64,000 nt of DNA from JANMES01 sp038329865 (GCA_038329865.1 JBBQNK010000020.1:17063-81062); one strand, 5' to 3'. Counted from the stretch's first letter, positions 42,051 through 51,170 are shown. Translations and numbers: made by a program. Notes: a model not told the origin generated them from the letters alone.

Positions 42051-43481
42051 ATGCGACATTTCGACTGCGTAGTAATCGGCACCGGCCCGGCCGGGCAGAA
42101 GGCGGCGATTCAGGCGGCTAAGCTCGGGAAGCGCGTCGCCATCATCGAAAAATCCAACGTCCTCGGCGGCGCGGCCATCAATACGGGAACCATCCCTTCC
42201 AAAGCCCTGCGCGAAGCCGTCATGCACCTCACCGGCGCGAGCAAGCGCAGCCTCTTCGGCGAGAGCTCGCGCATGAAGAAGAATATCACCATCGCCGACC
42301 TGATCTACGTCAGTCAGCAAGTGATCCATCACGAGCTGGCGCTGATCCGCGACCATTTTGACCGTAACAATATTGAATTGATCTGGGGCGCGGCGCGATT
42401 TGATGACGAGAACATCATCTACGTCGATCGCCCGGACGATTTTGAAGCACTCAGCTCCGGCGTTTTCGTCATCGCCACCGGCACGCGCCCGGCCATGCCG
42501 AGCAACGTGCCGTTTGACGCCCAAACCGTCCTCACCTCCGACGGCCTGCTCAAACTCGATCACCTGCCCAAGACGATGATCATCGTCGGCGGCGGCGTGA
42601 TCGGCACGGAGTACGCCTGCATGATGGCGACACTCGGAGTGAAAGTGATTCTCGTCGAAGGACGCAAGGAAGTTTTGGGCTTTCTCGACCACGAAATCAC
42701 CGAGGCGATGCAGTACCAGATGCGGCGGATGGGTATCACCCTGCGGCTGGGGGAGAAGGTCGCGAAGATCGAAAAAATATCCGCCGAGATGAACACCATC
42801 GGAACGGCAGGCACCGCCAACGCCGGCGCGCAGGTTCAGGCCACGCTCGAAAGCGGCAAGTCGCTGCGGGCACAAACGCTGCTCTACGCCGTCGGCCGGC
42901 AGGGAACGACGGTGGCGCTCAAGCTCGATAAAGCGGGATTAGTCGCTGACGATCGCGAACGGTTAAAGGTGAACGAGAATTTCCAGACCAGCGTGCCGCA
43001 CATCTACGCCGCGGGCGACGTGATCGGCTTCCCGGCACTGGCCAGCACCGCGATGGAACAGGGCCGGCTGGCCGTCTGTCATGCGTTCGGCGTGCCGACG
43101 AAATCGCTTCCGGAGCTCTTCCCGTACGGCGTTTACTCGATCCCGGAAATTTCGATGGTCGGCAAGACCGAAGCGCAACTCACCGAAGCCGGAATCCCCT
43201 ACGAGGCCGGCATCGCTCAGTACAAAGAGCTTGCCCGCGGCCAACTCCTGGGCGACAACGACGGCATGCTCAAGCTGCTCATCCACCAGGAAAACCAGAC
43301 GATCCTAGGCGTCCACGCCATCGGCACCGGCGCGACAGAACTCATCCACATCGGCCAAGCCGTGATGGCCCTAGGCGGAACGGTGGAGTACTTCATCAAC
43401 AACGTCTTTAATTACCCGACGCTGGCTGAGGCGTACAAAGTCGCGGCGCTGAACGGGTTGAATAAGCTGAGACATATTTAG
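42051..43481 (+). CDS. sthA: Soluble pyridine nucleotide transhydrogenase (flavoprotein)
   Basis: SthA exchanges hydride between NADPH and NAD+. The 476-residue flavoprotein has FAD-binding CVVIGTGPAGQKAAIQAAKL, then GGAAINTGTIPSKALREAV, where the redox-active cysteines of related disulfide reductases are absent, as expected for this family. NAD(P)-binding IIVGGGVIGTEYACMMATLG and the FAD motif IYAAGDVIGFPALASTAMEQ follow, then the dimerisation domain. The ATG at 42051 begins the conserved N terminus; the frame extends further upstream only through a repeat. Confidence 0.93.
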   Translation: MRHFDCVVIGTGPAGQKAAIQAAKLGKRVAIIEKSNVLGGAAINTGTIPSKALREAVMHLTGASKRSLFGESSRMKKNITIADLIYVSQQVIHHELALIRDHFDRNNIELIWGAARFDDENIIYVDRPDDFEALSSGVFVIATGTRPAMPSNVPFDAQTVLTSDGLLKLDHLPKTMIIVGGGVIGTEYACMMATLGVKVILVEGRKEVLGFLDHEITEAMQYQMRRMGITLRLGEKVAKIEKISAEMNTIGTAGTANAGAQVQATLESGKSLRAQTLLYAVGRQGTTVALKLDKAGLVADDRERLKVNENFQTSVPHIYAAGDVIGFPALASTAMEQGRLAVCHAFGVPTKSLPELFPYGVYSIPEISMVGKTEAQLTEAGIPYEAGIAQYKELARGQLLGDNDGMLKLLIHQENQTILGVHAIGTGATELIHIGQAVMALGGTVEYFINNVFNYPTLAEAYKVAALNGLNKLRHI

Positions 43482-43485
43482 CTGG

Positions 43486-43560
43486 AATGCAGAGTGCAGA
43501 ATGCTGAATGCTGAATGAAGAGGATACAAATATCTTTTTCAGTATTCTGCATTCTGCATT
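43486..43560. repeat. ATGCTGA/TGCAGA heptamer palindrome
   Basis: AATGCAGAGTGCAGAATGCT pairs with AGTATTCTGCATTCTGCATT. The left arm has extra ATGCTGA copies. It begins 4 nt after the sthA stop codon and ends 4 nt from the stop codon of the convergent small gene. Confidence 0.85.
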
Positions 43561-43564
43561 TCTC

Positions 43565-43798
43565 CTACACGTCCTTATCTTCCGGCCGCCGCATCGCCGC
43601 CCAGCCCATGAAGGCCATGTACGTCGTCATAAAACCGACGAGGATCACTGCCAGCCACAGGTTGCGCGTGAAGACGTAGAAGATCGAGATGAGAATCGCG
43701 CTGACGATTATGTAGAGTGCGAGGAACAGGACCGTGCCGATCCGCCGTTTGCGTTTGGTGGCGGTGAAGTCGTCGGGATCGATCGGGTCTTCGGTCAT
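43565..43798 (-). CDS. Small two-helix membrane protein (operon gene 4)
   Basis: The 77-residue protein starts MTEDPIDPDDFTATKRKRR and has two TM helices (TVLFLALYIIVSAILISIFY; LAVILVGFMTTYMAFMGWAA). Its ATG overlaps the preceding gene's stop codon (ATGA). No family was recognised. It is the last gene of an operon headed by an M24 peptidase. Confidence 0.65.
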   Translation of the reverse strand: MTEDPIDPDDFTATKRKRRIGTVLFLALYIIVSAILISIFYVFTRNLWLAVILVGFMTTYMAFMGWAAMRRPEDKDV

Positions 43799-44031
43799 GA
43801 GGGTTTGGTGTGTTTCGCGTCGATCGCGTGGCGCAGGCCGTGCCAGATGGAGTAGATGCCGAGGACCAAGATCACCCAGCGGAAACCCCAGCCGTAGCAG
43901 AGGTAAAACATCGCGAGGAAAAAGAATCCGAAGCCGATGAACAGCCACGCCGCGATCACATGCTCGCGCCGCGTCGGCGGGCGGAACCACTCGGCATGGC
44001 CGGCGGGATCGGGGTCTTTGGCGTCGCTCAT
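43795..44031 (-). CDS. Small two-helix membrane protein (operon gene 3)
   Basis: The 78-residue protein begins MSDAKDPDPAGHAEWFRPPT and has two TM helices (VIAAWLFIGFGFFFLAMFYL; WVILVLGIYSIWHGLRHAI). It overlaps both neighbours by ATGA. The longer in-frame version reads through the upstream gene and is not credible. Function is unknown. Confidence 0.65.
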   Translation of the reverse strand: MSDAKDPDPAGHAEWFRPPTRREHVIAAWLFIGFGFFFLAMFYLCYGWGFRWVILVLGIYSIWHGLRHAIDAKHTKPS

Positions 44032-44348
44032 GGTTGGGCGCTCCGGGCGATGCCCAGAAGCGATTTCACGCCGCGCATGATCAGCACCGCCCCGCCGGCG
44101 AAGCACCCGCCGGCCAAACCGTAGAGAACGATATGCAGCAGATAGTCGCGCCCCTGCCACGGGCGGATCATCCCCGGTCCATCGGAATACACCTGGATTA
44201 GAATCCCGATCACGAAACACCCCCCGAAGAAAATCAGCACCAAGCCGATGATCGCCACCCATACTCCCGCCGCCACGCTCGGCCCCCTTGGCGCCGGCAC
44301 GGCGTAGCCGATCGGAAGCGTCGAAGTTTGCAGTTGCGGCTCGCTCAT
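44028..44348 (-). CDS. Small membrane protein (operon gene 2)
   Basis: The 106-residue protein begins MSEPQLQTSTLPIGYAVPAP and has two TM segments (VWVAIIGLVLIFFGGCFVIG; LLHIVLYGLAGGCFAGGAVL). It starts 10 nt after the M24 peptidase and its TGA overlaps the following ATG. Function is unknown. Confidence 0.65.
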   Translation of the reverse strand: MSEPQLQTSTLPIGYAVPAPRGPSVAAGVWVAIIGLVLIFFGGCFVIGILIQVYSDGPGMIRPWQGRDYLLHIVLYGLAGGCFAGGAVLIMRGVKSLLGIARSAQP

Positions 44349-44358
44349 GGTCTGCAGC

Positions 44359-45456
44359 TTAGACGAGTTCAGTCGTAAAGTTGAGCAAGTTCCGCACGCC
44401 AGTCTTCGTGACCAAATATTGGTTCTCGATTCGAATCCCGCCGCGTAAATCGTCGCGATAAATCCCAGGCTCGGCGGTGAAGACTTCGCCTTCCAGCAGC
44501 GTGTCGTTCCACTTCGGGTTGAGGTGCGGAAACTCGTGCGGCGAAAGCCCGACGCCGTGGCCGAGGTGGTGCGTTTGCGGCTTGCCGAAATGCTGTACGA
44601 AGTGGGCATCGACGGCGTTGAAAATCTCAACGCATTTCGCGCCGGGTTTGGCGAGCTTCTCGACGATCGAGAGCGCATCGACGATCACTTGCCGCGCTGC
44701 GAGTTGCGTATCAGTCGGCTTGCGATCGACCGACGTGACCCGGCAGTTGTCGGCGTGATAGCCGCGATAGCTCGGGCCGAGGTCGAGGATGTACAACTCC
44801 CCCGCCGCCGCTTTGCGACCGGCGCGCGGCGGACCGCCGGGAACGCCGCAGGCGAAATCGTTGCCGAGGATGGACGTCATCGGCTCGCCGAGCGATTTCA
44901 CACCGGCGGCCTGCAGTTCGGTGAAGACAGTCAGCTCGTCCACGCCCGGCTCGATGATCTCGTGGGCGCGGGCGTACATCGCCTCGGTCGCGGTGATGGC
45001 CGTCTGCATCAGTGCCAGTTCGTCGGCGTCTTTCACGCGGCGGAGTTGATAGAGCGAAGGATCGACAGGCACGGCCCGAAACAAATTCGCCAGCAGCAAC
45101 TGCGACGACACTGCCGACGCGTCCACGCCGATTTTTTTCGCCCCGCCGTCGTGCAGAACCTCCACGAGTTGCGCCGCGACCGCCATCGCCTGCTCCTGCC
45201 TGAGCGTGCTGAACCAGTTGGCTTCAAACGATCGCGCGTCATCCACCGCCGCCGCCTTCGCGGGCGAGTTGGGCGAGAGCAGGACGGTTTTGCCGTCAGC
45301 AAAAATCACCGCGGCCGATTGATGGTTCACGCCCGTCCAAAAACCGGTGAGGTAGTAGACGTTGATGTTCGAGCCGACGACGACGGCGTCGACGGTCGTC
45401 CCCAACACTTTCAACAGCCGCTGCTGACGCACGCGGCAGGTTTGCAGATCGAGCAT
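44359..45456 (-). CDS. pepQ: M24 family Xaa-Pro aminopeptidase
   Basis: This 365-residue protein has an N-terminal creatinase-like domain and a pita-bread metallopeptidase domain. The five metal ligands are visible: D225 (YILDLGPSY), D236 (YHADNCRV), H300 (HHLGHGVGL), E329 (FTAEPGIY) and E344 (IRIENQYLV). It should remove N-terminal residues preceding proline. The exact PepP/PepQ assignment is not certain. It heads an operon with three small membrane proteins, linked by ATGA overlaps. Confidence 0.9.
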   Translation of the reverse strand: MLDLQTCRVRQQRLLKVLGTTVDAVVVGSNINVYYLTGFWTGVNHQSAAVIFADGKTVLLSPNSPAKAAAVDDARSFEANWFSTLRQEQAMAVAAQLVEVLHDGGAKKIGVDASAVSSQLLLANLFRAVPVDPSLYQLRRVKDADELALMQTAITATEAMYARAHEIIEPGVDELTVFTELQAAGVKSLGEPMTSILGNDFACGVPGGPPRAGRKAAAGELYILDLGPSYRGYHADNCRVTSVDRKPTDTQLAARQVIVDALSIVEKLAKPGAKCVEIFNAVDAHFVQHFGKPQTHHLGHGVGLSPHEFPHLNPKWNDTLLEGEVFTAEPGIYRDDLRGGIRIENQYLVTKTGVRNLLNFTTELV

Positions 45457-45652
45457 TCCACGACTGTAACGCCCGCCGCTCGATTGCCAAGCTTGCGCGT
45501 TTCAGTTACGACATTGGCAGACGAAAAGTGCGGGAAGTGACAAGCTTTCATCGGTCCGACCTGCTTTAGCGGGACAAGTAGTTGAAAGTCCCACACAAGC
45601 GGGAAGGGCCAATGAAGAAATCGCACGTCACTCGTTCAATCAGGAGTCATCC

Positions 45653-46327
45653 ATGCTAGAACCCACCATCGCCGCCAGGGCCGATTACGCCGACGCGATT
45701 CTCGTCGCGCGGCGGGCGAAGAACTGGCTGTTTCTCGTGCTGCTGATCGTGCTAGTCGGCCAGATCGCGATCTTCTTCACCGCCCGCTACACCTCGATGC
45801 TCACGCCCGATGCCACCACGATGGTTCCTTCAGCGGCGGCTGAAAAAGGCGTGAAAGTGCTGAAATATTTAGTCGCCATGGCGGGCTTCATCGGGCTGAC
45901 TGCGTCGCTCGTGCTCAGTTGCGTAATGATGCTGCTGGTGAAGATCATGCTCACCGGCCGAACGCTCGGCGTGGCGAAAGTCACCAGCGCGTTCATCTGG
46001 ACACTGCTCCTGATCGTACTCCTCTTTCCCTGGCAGGCGATGCTGAGCAACCCCACGCTCTCAGCGACACCCGACGCGATGGTGGTCGATTTCAAGATTC
46101 CCGGCGTGCTTTACACTTGGACTGAAGTGACGCACCCGACACTTGGCGCGAAGTTCGATTCGACCACGCTCCCCACGCCGCACAAAGTGCTGCGATGGGC
46201 ACGGTTCGTCGGCTTCCCGGTGTTGGCGGTTCTGATTTTGATGTCGATCCAGATCAAGAGCAGCCGCGGAATCAAGTCGGCTTTAGGCGAAGACGTGGCG
46301 CCGACCACGGATGCGGTCAACACTTAA
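45653..46327 (+). CDS. Four-helix membrane protein of unknown function
   Basis: This 224-residue protein has about four TM helices (WLFLVLLIVLVGQIAIFF; YLVAMAGFIGLTASLVLSCV; SAFIWTLLLIVLLFPWQ; VGFPVLAVLILMSI) and an extracytoplasmic segment between helices 3 and 4. The ATG has AGGAG about 7 nt upstream. It is followed 22 nt later by a bactofilin gene, a likely partner. No family was recognised. Confidence 0.7.
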   Translation: MLEPTIAARADYADAILVARRAKNWLFLVLLIVLVGQIAIFFTARYTSMLTPDATTMVPSAAAEKGVKVLKYLVAMAGFIGLTASLVLSCVMMLLVKIMLTGRTLGVAKVTSAFIWTLLLIVLLFPWQAMLSNPTLSATPDAMVVDFKIPGVLYTWTEVTHPTLGAKFDSTTLPTPHKVLRWARFVGFPVLAVLILMSIQIKSSRGIKSALGEDVAPTTDAVNT

Positions 46328-46349
46328 CTCCATCAGGCGTAGTTGAATT

Positions 46350-46703
46350 ATGCGAGAAGAACGCGGACATATCGTCGGCGAGGTGGTGGTCTATGAGCCG
46401 TTCACGCTCTGGGGCTCCATCGCCGGCAACGTGAAAGTCATCGAAGGCGGCAAGTTCTACAGCCGCGGCACCATCTACGGCAACCTGAAGGTGGAAAAAG
46501 GCGGCCGGGTACACATCTACGGCAACGTAACGGGCAACCTCGTCGTCGAGAAAAAAGCCAAGGTCATCGTCAGCGGTGTAATCGGCGGCAGCGCGACCAA
46601 CACCGGCGGGCGAATGTACATCGAGCCCGGAGCGAAGGTACACGGAAAAGTGAAAACGGATGAAGAAGGGGAAACGACGAACGAGTCTGAGAAGAAGGCG
46701 TGA
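46350..46703 (+). CDS. Bactofilin-type polymer-forming protein
   Basis: This 117-residue protein is built of short right-handed beta-helix repeats (WGSIAGNVKVIEGGKFYSRG; IYGNLKVEKGGRVHIYGNVT; GNLVVEKKAKVIVSGVIGGS) like the bactofilin (DUF583) family, which assembles into nucleotide-free filaments. A charged tail (DEEGETTNESEKKA) ends it. It lies 22 nt after the membrane protein gene, which could act as an anchor. Confidence 0.85.
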   Translation: MREERGHIVGEVVVYEPFTLWGSIAGNVKVIEGGKFYSRGTIYGNLKVEKGGRVHIYGNVTGNLVVEKKAKVIVSGVIGGSATNTGGRMYIEPGAKVHGKVKTDEEGETTNESEKKA

Positions 46704-46717
46704 GTGTTTTTTCCCGG

Positions 46718-46841
46718 CGACTTCAGGAGTATCGTCATCCTGAGGTACTCCGAAGGATCTAGCCGATTTGCCGATTAGGCTGGATCCTTCGGAGTACCTC
46801 AGGATGACTTTATTCTAGATCGGGCGATGTAAGTGAAGTTG
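46718..46841. repeat. 124-bp palindromic element with short terminal inverted repeats, copy 2
   Basis: It has the same core (GTCATCCTGAGGTACTCCGA) and the same total length as copy 1. It is flanked by GACTTCA and GTGAAGTTG tails. It ends 7 nt before the fliK stop codon (minus strand). Confidence 0.85.
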
Positions 46842-46848
46842 CAATGCT

Positions 46849-48300
46849 CTAAGCCACAAGATCCAACGGATCATTCTCCCCGGAAAGCTTCCGCCACATT
46901 CGCTTGATCATATCTTTCCGCTGCTGTTCCTGCTGGCGCGTAAGATCATCCTGGCCGGTTTGGCCTTTGCCCTGGTCTTCGCCGGCGGTGTGGGATTGCG
47001 AATCCTTGGGCGTGTGCTGGACCTGCAACTTATCCACTGAAATGCCGGCCGACTCCATCGCGGTTTTGAGCTGTGTCATGCTGTGCGAGAGCAGGCGCGT
47101 GGCGTCATCGTTGCTTGTTTGGAACGTGGCGTTCATCACGCCGTCTTTCATGCTGAGCGTGACCTGCAGCGCGCCGAGTTCCGGCGGATCGAGCCGCAGT
47201 TGCATCGTGCCGCCGCGCGGGAGGAGTTGCGTGGCGATGCCTTTCACGATCTCCGGATGGTTCACGTCGGCGAATCGCGTTTCGGGCGGCGGCGCTGGCT
47301 GCTCGGGCTTGGCGAGATTCGTCACGCCGGCGGTCAGCGGCTTGGTCGCTGTCGCGCCGACCGCAGCCAGAGCCTGGGCGGAATCGTCCGACGATTTGTC
47401 ATCGTGTGGCTTGTCAGCGGTGAGTCCAACAAGATCGCTGAAGTACTGCGCGATCGTCGCGGCATCGTCTGCCGGCGCGGCGGCGGCTTCGGGCGCGGTC
47501 TTTTTCGCCGTCGACTGCTTCGGTTGGATGGCCAGTTCGTCGGAATTGCTCAGCGGCGAGACGGCCGATTCGATGCCTGGCGTATTGGGCCCTGCAACTG
47601 CGCCGGGGTCGGTTACCGATGCTGCCGCTGCGTCAGCCTGCGACTGCGCGGCGCTTTCAGCGTCGGAAGTCGGCTGGGCGACTTTGGCAATTGTCGGCGT
47701 AATGCTACCCGGCGCGTTCTTTGCGGCCGAACCGTCTGGAGAAGTTTCTGTTTGCCCCGTCTTCGCCTGCGGTTGAATCGGCAACGCGATCGCGACGGCG
47801 GATGCGTCGGTCGGCTGATCCTTACCCGTCGTTACCGCCTTGCTGGCATCAACGGGCGCTGCGCCAGCGTCGTCGGCGGGCAACTCGGCCGGTGAGACGT
47901 CCGGCAGCGCGAGCTTGGCGGCCTTGGCGGCGTCGCTTTCCTCGGTGGTCGCAGCGGCTTCGTCGGTCACGTCACCTGATTTCTGCTCGGCCGGGGGCGA
48001 TTTTCGCGCTTTGCCACTCGCGTGCGATTTCTTCGTGGCGTGAGACTTTTCTGCCTTGATGGATTTGTCGGTGTCGTTGGATTTGTCGGCGTCTTGCGAC
48101 TGCTTCGCGTCTTTTGCCGAATCGGTCGAGTCGTTGGATGGATCGGTGGAAGAGTCGGCGGCGTCGTTCTTCTTTCGATCGCTGGCGCGATTCAGCTCGG
48201 CCTTGAACTGATCGCCACCTTCGTCGGTGACTGCCGGTTTGTTCTGCAGGAATTTGGCGACGGTGGTTGTCTTCGAAAGCAATTGCAAAGCTGCGGGCAT
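46849..48300 (-). CDS. fliK: Flagellar hook-length control protein FliK
   Basis: FliK acts as the ruler that ends hook growth and switches the export substrate. The 483-residue protein is mostly low-complexity (Ala/Ser/Asp/Lys/Thr-rich, with DKSNDTDKS repeats near 60-120), as expected for the FliK N-terminal ruler. The C-terminal Flg_hook domain carries LRLDPPELGALQVTLSMKDG and FQTSNDDATRLLSHSMTQLK. The ATG at 48300 has GAGGAG 8 nt upstream. It is the last gene of the flagellar operon. Confidence 0.9.
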   Translation of the reverse strand: MPAALQLLSKTTTVAKFLQNKPAVTDEGGDQFKAELNRASDRKKNDAADSSTDPSNDSTDSAKDAKQSQDADKSNDTDKSIKAEKSHATKKSHASGKARKSPPAEQKSGDVTDEAAATTEESDAAKAAKLALPDVSPAELPADDAGAAPVDASKAVTTGKDQPTDASAVAIALPIQPQAKTGQTETSPDGSAAKNAPGSITPTIAKVAQPTSDAESAAQSQADAAAASVTDPGAVAGPNTPGIESAVSPLSNSDELAIQPKQSTAKKTAPEAAAAPADDAATIAQYFSDLVGLTADKPHDDKSSDDSAQALAAVGATATKPLTAGVTNLAKPEQPAPPPETRFADVNHPEIVKGIATQLLPRGGTMQLRLDPPELGALQVTLSMKDGVMNATFQTSNDDATRLLSHSMTQLKTAMESAGISVDKLQVQHTPKDSQSHTAGEDQGKGQTGQDDLTRQQEQQRKDMIKRMWRKLSGENDPLDLVA

Positions 48301-48331
48301 CGTGAAAACTCCTCGCGGAACGGGCGTTACG

Positions 48332-49027
48332 TCATTTCCCCGGCGTTGCGACCGACGCATTCGCGGCGGCGGTCGCCTCGACCTGCCGCATGCGCTCCAG
48401 CACTTTCTGGATGCGGGCCGTCTCTTCCGGCGACTTGAATTCCTTCACGATTTTGCCCGCATTTCGCGGGCCCATGGCCTGCAGGTATTGCTGGATCGTT
48501 CCGTCGTCCAACGTCAAAAAAATCGTCTTTACCTGCTTGCCGGACATCGTGTTGTACAGGGCCAGGCTGTCCTGAAAACCCTTGTCATCAGCCAATCGCG
48601 TGGCTTCAGCTTGTTTATCGGACAAATCCTGCCTCTGACGTTCAAGTTCTTGGCGATCGAGCGCCAATTGTGCCTTGGCCTTCTGAATTGTGGCCTGCTG
48701 ATCCGCCATTTCGCGCTGCCGGCGATCCATCACAGCCATCTGGGAATCGAACGTTTGCTGGATGAACTGCACCTGTTCGGTAGCCGTTTGGCCAGACTTT
48801 TTCGCGAGGAGCTCTTCCAGGCGCAGCACCGGCTGGGTGGTCGGATCGGCCGCGATCGGCTCAGTCGGGGGCACGTCAGCGACGGGCGGCGGGAAGAGGA
48901 TCTCCTTGATTTTCGCGACGCTCTCCTTCGTCAACTTCCCCGATTTGGCGAGATAGCCGACCCCGCCGGCGACGGCGAGAAAGTTGAGCGCCAAAGCGAG
49001 CATGACGGCGGTGAATAGCTTTTTCAT
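48332..49027 (-). CDS. MotE-like flagellar protein (coiled coil, MgtE N-domain-like)
   Basis: This 231-residue protein has an N-terminal membrane anchor (LFTAVMLALALNFLAVAGGV), a TTQP linker, a long coiled coil (AQLALDRQELERQRQDLSDK), and a C-terminal segment (LYNTMSGKQVKTIFLTLDDG; YLQAMGPRNAGKIVKEF) like the MgtE_N domain of MotE, which helps stabilise MotC or act with the flagellar export and motor apparatus in other bacteria. The gene lies between fliJ and fliK, its usual place. Confidence 0.75.
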   Translation of the reverse strand: MKKLFTAVMLALALNFLAVAGGVGYLAKSGKLTKESVAKIKEILFPPPVADVPPTEPIAADPTTQPVLRLEELLAKKSGQTATEQVQFIQQTFDSQMAVMDRRQREMADQQATIQKAKAQLALDRQELERQRQDLSDKQAEATRLADDKGFQDSLALYNTMSGKQVKTIFLTLDDGTIQQYLQAMGPRNAGKIVKEFKSPEETARIQKVLERMRQVEATAAANASVATPGK

Positions 49028-49056
49028 AGTGCGACCTCTTCAACGATTTTCATTTC

Positions 49057-49118
49057 GTGTAGCCGGCGAGCTTGCTCGCCGTTCGCATACACACGGCGAG
49101 CAAGCTCGCCGGCTACAC
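49057..49118. repeat. GTAGCCGGCGAGC-type palindrome
   Basis: GTGTAGCCGGCGAGCTTGCT and AGCAAGCTCGCCGGCTACAC pair around a short loop. It lies 5 nt after the fliJ stop codon (minus strand) in the fliJ-motE junction. Confidence 0.9.
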
Positions 49119-49123
49119 GCGGA

Positions 49124-49609
49124 TCACGCGGGCTCCGGCTCATCCTCGTCCCTATCTTCGGCGATGCCGTGCCAGTAGCTCAACTGCATCGTCACTTCGT
49201 CCAGCTCGGCCAGCTCCTTGCGCGAGCGGTCGGCCTTCCAATCTTCAAACTTTTTCTCGCGCAGCTTCTCGATAATCTTCCGCTGCTTGGCTGCCTCGGC
49301 GACGGCGAGCCGACAGGCATCGAGCTGCCGCTGCAGCAGCGCCGCCCGCTGTACCAGCTGCATCCCCTGCCGCTGCGTGGAGTTCATGAACCGGCGATGG
49401 GCCGCCAGGAAGCTCATATCGAGCACGCCGGTGAGCCGATTGCTCCGCACGTCCGCCGTCGCCGTCTGCACCGATGCCTCCAGCGACCGAATCTGTTCCT
49501 GCAGCCGATTCATCTCCGCTTGCACGACGGCCAGCTCGCGCTGCTTCATCCGCTCGACCTGCTTTCGCTGCCGGAGCACGCCGTCGAGTTTGAAAACGAA
49601 TCTGGCCAT
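49124..49609 (-). CDS. fliJ: Flagellar export protein FliJ
   Basis: This 161-residue protein is a helical coiled coil (FVFKLDGVLRQRKQVERMKQ; AVVQAEMNRLQEQIRSLE), the FliJ pattern. FliJ joins the FliI ATPase to the export gate. The start at 49609 (MARFVFKLDGVL) is the family N terminus. The longer frame reads into the upstream palindrome. It lies downstream of fliI, as usual. Confidence 0.85.
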   Translation of the reverse strand: MARFVFKLDGVLRQRKQVERMKQRELAVVQAEMNRLQEQIRSLEASVQTATADVRSNRLTGVLDMSFLAAHRRFMNSTQRQGMQLVQRAALLQRQLDACRLAVAEAAKQRKIIEKLREKKFEDWKADRSRKELAELDEVTMQLSYWHGIAEDRDEDEPEPA

Positions 49610-49617
49610 TTTTTTTG

Positions 49618-49771
49618 CCACAGATGGGGCACGGATGAACACAGATGAGAAGGAAATAAAAAGAGGCTACAGATTAAATTATCTCAACTTAAATCTGCAA
49701 TCTGCGAGATCCTTGCTCGTCTCTATTCCATTTCTTTCATATCTGTGTCCATCTGTGCCCCATCTGTGGCT
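49618..49771. repeat. CACAGATGGGGC-type long palindrome
   Basis: GCCACAGATGGGGCACGGAT and the partner ending GTGCCCCATCTGTGGC pair, with further pairing inward (GAACACAGATGAGAAGG) around a long AT-rich loop. It occupies the fliI-fliJ junction, 9 nt after the fliI stop codon. Confidence 0.85.
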
Positions 49772-49780
49772 AACGTCTTT

Positions 49781-51160
49781 TCACTTCGCCACGATCTGCG
49801 ACTTCTGCGCTACCTTCGCGGCCTGTACCCGCAATAACTTCTCGGTCTGGTCGATTAGGTTCACCAGGTCGAGCAAAGATTTTTTCGATTGTTCGAGCCC
49901 GCTCGGATTCGTCGGTTCCTGCTGCAGGAACTGCACGATGCGCTGTCGCGTCTGCACGGCCAGGTCGAAATCGGCATTCGCGCCGGGCACGTACGCGCCG
50001 ATGTTCACGAGGTCTTCAATGTCCTGGTAAATCGCGATCAGCGAGAGCACTCGCCGGGCTGCGGCGATGTGCGGCTTTTCGCAGACGTCGCCGCGTACTC
50101 GGCTGATGCTTTGCAGCACGTCGATGGCCGGGTAATGCCCGCGGTTGGCGAGCGCGCGGCTGAGCCAGAGGTGGCCGTCGGTGATGCCCTTGACTGCATC
50201 GGGGATCGGTTCGTTGAAATCGTCGCCTTCAACGAGAACCGTGTAGAAACCGGTGATCGAGCCCGTCGGCGTTTTGCCGGCGCGCTCTAAAATCTCCGGC
50301 AGCAACGCGAACACACTCGGCGGAAAACCCTTGGTGGCCGGCGGCTCGTGGGCGGCCAGGCCGATCTGCCGCTGGGCGTGCGCCATGCGCGTGAGCGAGT
50401 CCATCAGCAGCAGCACGTGCTTGCCCTGGTCGCGGAAAAATTCCGCCACCGTGCACGCGACTTTCGCAGCGCGAACGCGGAGCAGCGGCGCCTCGTCGCT
50501 CGTGCTGACGATGACCACGCAGCGCTTGAGTCCTTCTTCGCCGAGTGCGTGCTGGATGAATTCCTGCACCTCGCGGCCGCGTTCGCCGATGAGGGCGACG
50601 ACTGACACATCCGCGCTCGTATGCTTGGCGATCTGCGACATCAGCACGCTCTTGCCGACGCCCGGGCCGGCGAAGATGCCCATGCGCTGACCTAGGCCGC
50701 ACGTGTGCAGCGCGTCGATCGCGCGAATGCTCGTTGAAATCGGCTGGCGAATATTGGAGCGATCGAGCGCCGCCACGCTGCGGTTATCGATGCGCCTAGA
50801 TTCGCTCGGCACGAGCGGGCCTTTTCCGTCGATCGGCTGACCGAACCCGTTAAGCACTCGGCCGAGAAGTTGGCTGCTGCACCAGATGCGCGGCCCGGCG
50901 GAGAGATTCTCAATCCGATCGCCGCGCGCCACGCCGGCGGTATTTGTGAGCGGCATGAGCAGCGTGTGATCGTGCCGGAACCCAATTACCTCCGCCTGGC
51001 ACGTTTTGCCGGCGAAGCTCGTGATTTTGCACAAGCTGCCGAGCGGCAGCGCGAGATCGGACGCTTCAATCGCCATGCCGGTGATCGCCTGCACCTGCCC
51101 GACGACGCGGAGCGGCATGGTGGTTTCGATGGAATCGAGTTGGGCGTTGAGCAATGACAT
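49781..51160 (-). CDS. fliI: Flagellum-specific ATP synthase FliI
   Basis: FliI is the ATPase of the flagellar type III export apparatus. The 459-residue protein has Walker A GPGVGKS (165-171), VVALIGERGREVQEFIQ, Walker B LLLMDSLTRMAHAQRQIGLA, and EPPATKGFPPSVFALLPEIL, all typical. Start at 51160 (MSLLNAQLDSIE); the frame upstream only reads through the GTTGGGC palindrome. It lies downstream of fliH. Confidence 0.96.
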   Translation of the reverse strand: MSLLNAQLDSIETTMPLRVVGQVQAITGMAIEASDLALPLGSLCKITSFAGKTCQAEVIGFRHDHTLLMPLTNTAGVARGDRIENLSAGPRIWCSSQLLGRVLNGFGQPIDGKGPLVPSESRRIDNRSVAALDRSNIRQPISTSIRAIDALHTCGLGQRMGIFAGPGVGKSVLMSQIAKHTSADVSVVALIGERGREVQEFIQHALGEEGLKRCVVIVSTSDEAPLLRVRAAKVACTVAEFFRDQGKHVLLLMDSLTRMAHAQRQIGLAAHEPPATKGFPPSVFALLPEILERAGKTPTGSITGFYTVLVEGDDFNEPIPDAVKGITDGHLWLSRALANRGHYPAIDVLQSISRVRGDVCEKPHIAAARRVLSLIAIYQDIEDLVNIGAYVPGANADFDLAVQTRQRIVQFLQQEPTNPSGLEQSKKSLLDLVNLIDQTEKLLRVQAAKVAQKSQIVAK

Positions 51161-51170
51161 GATGGTGGGA

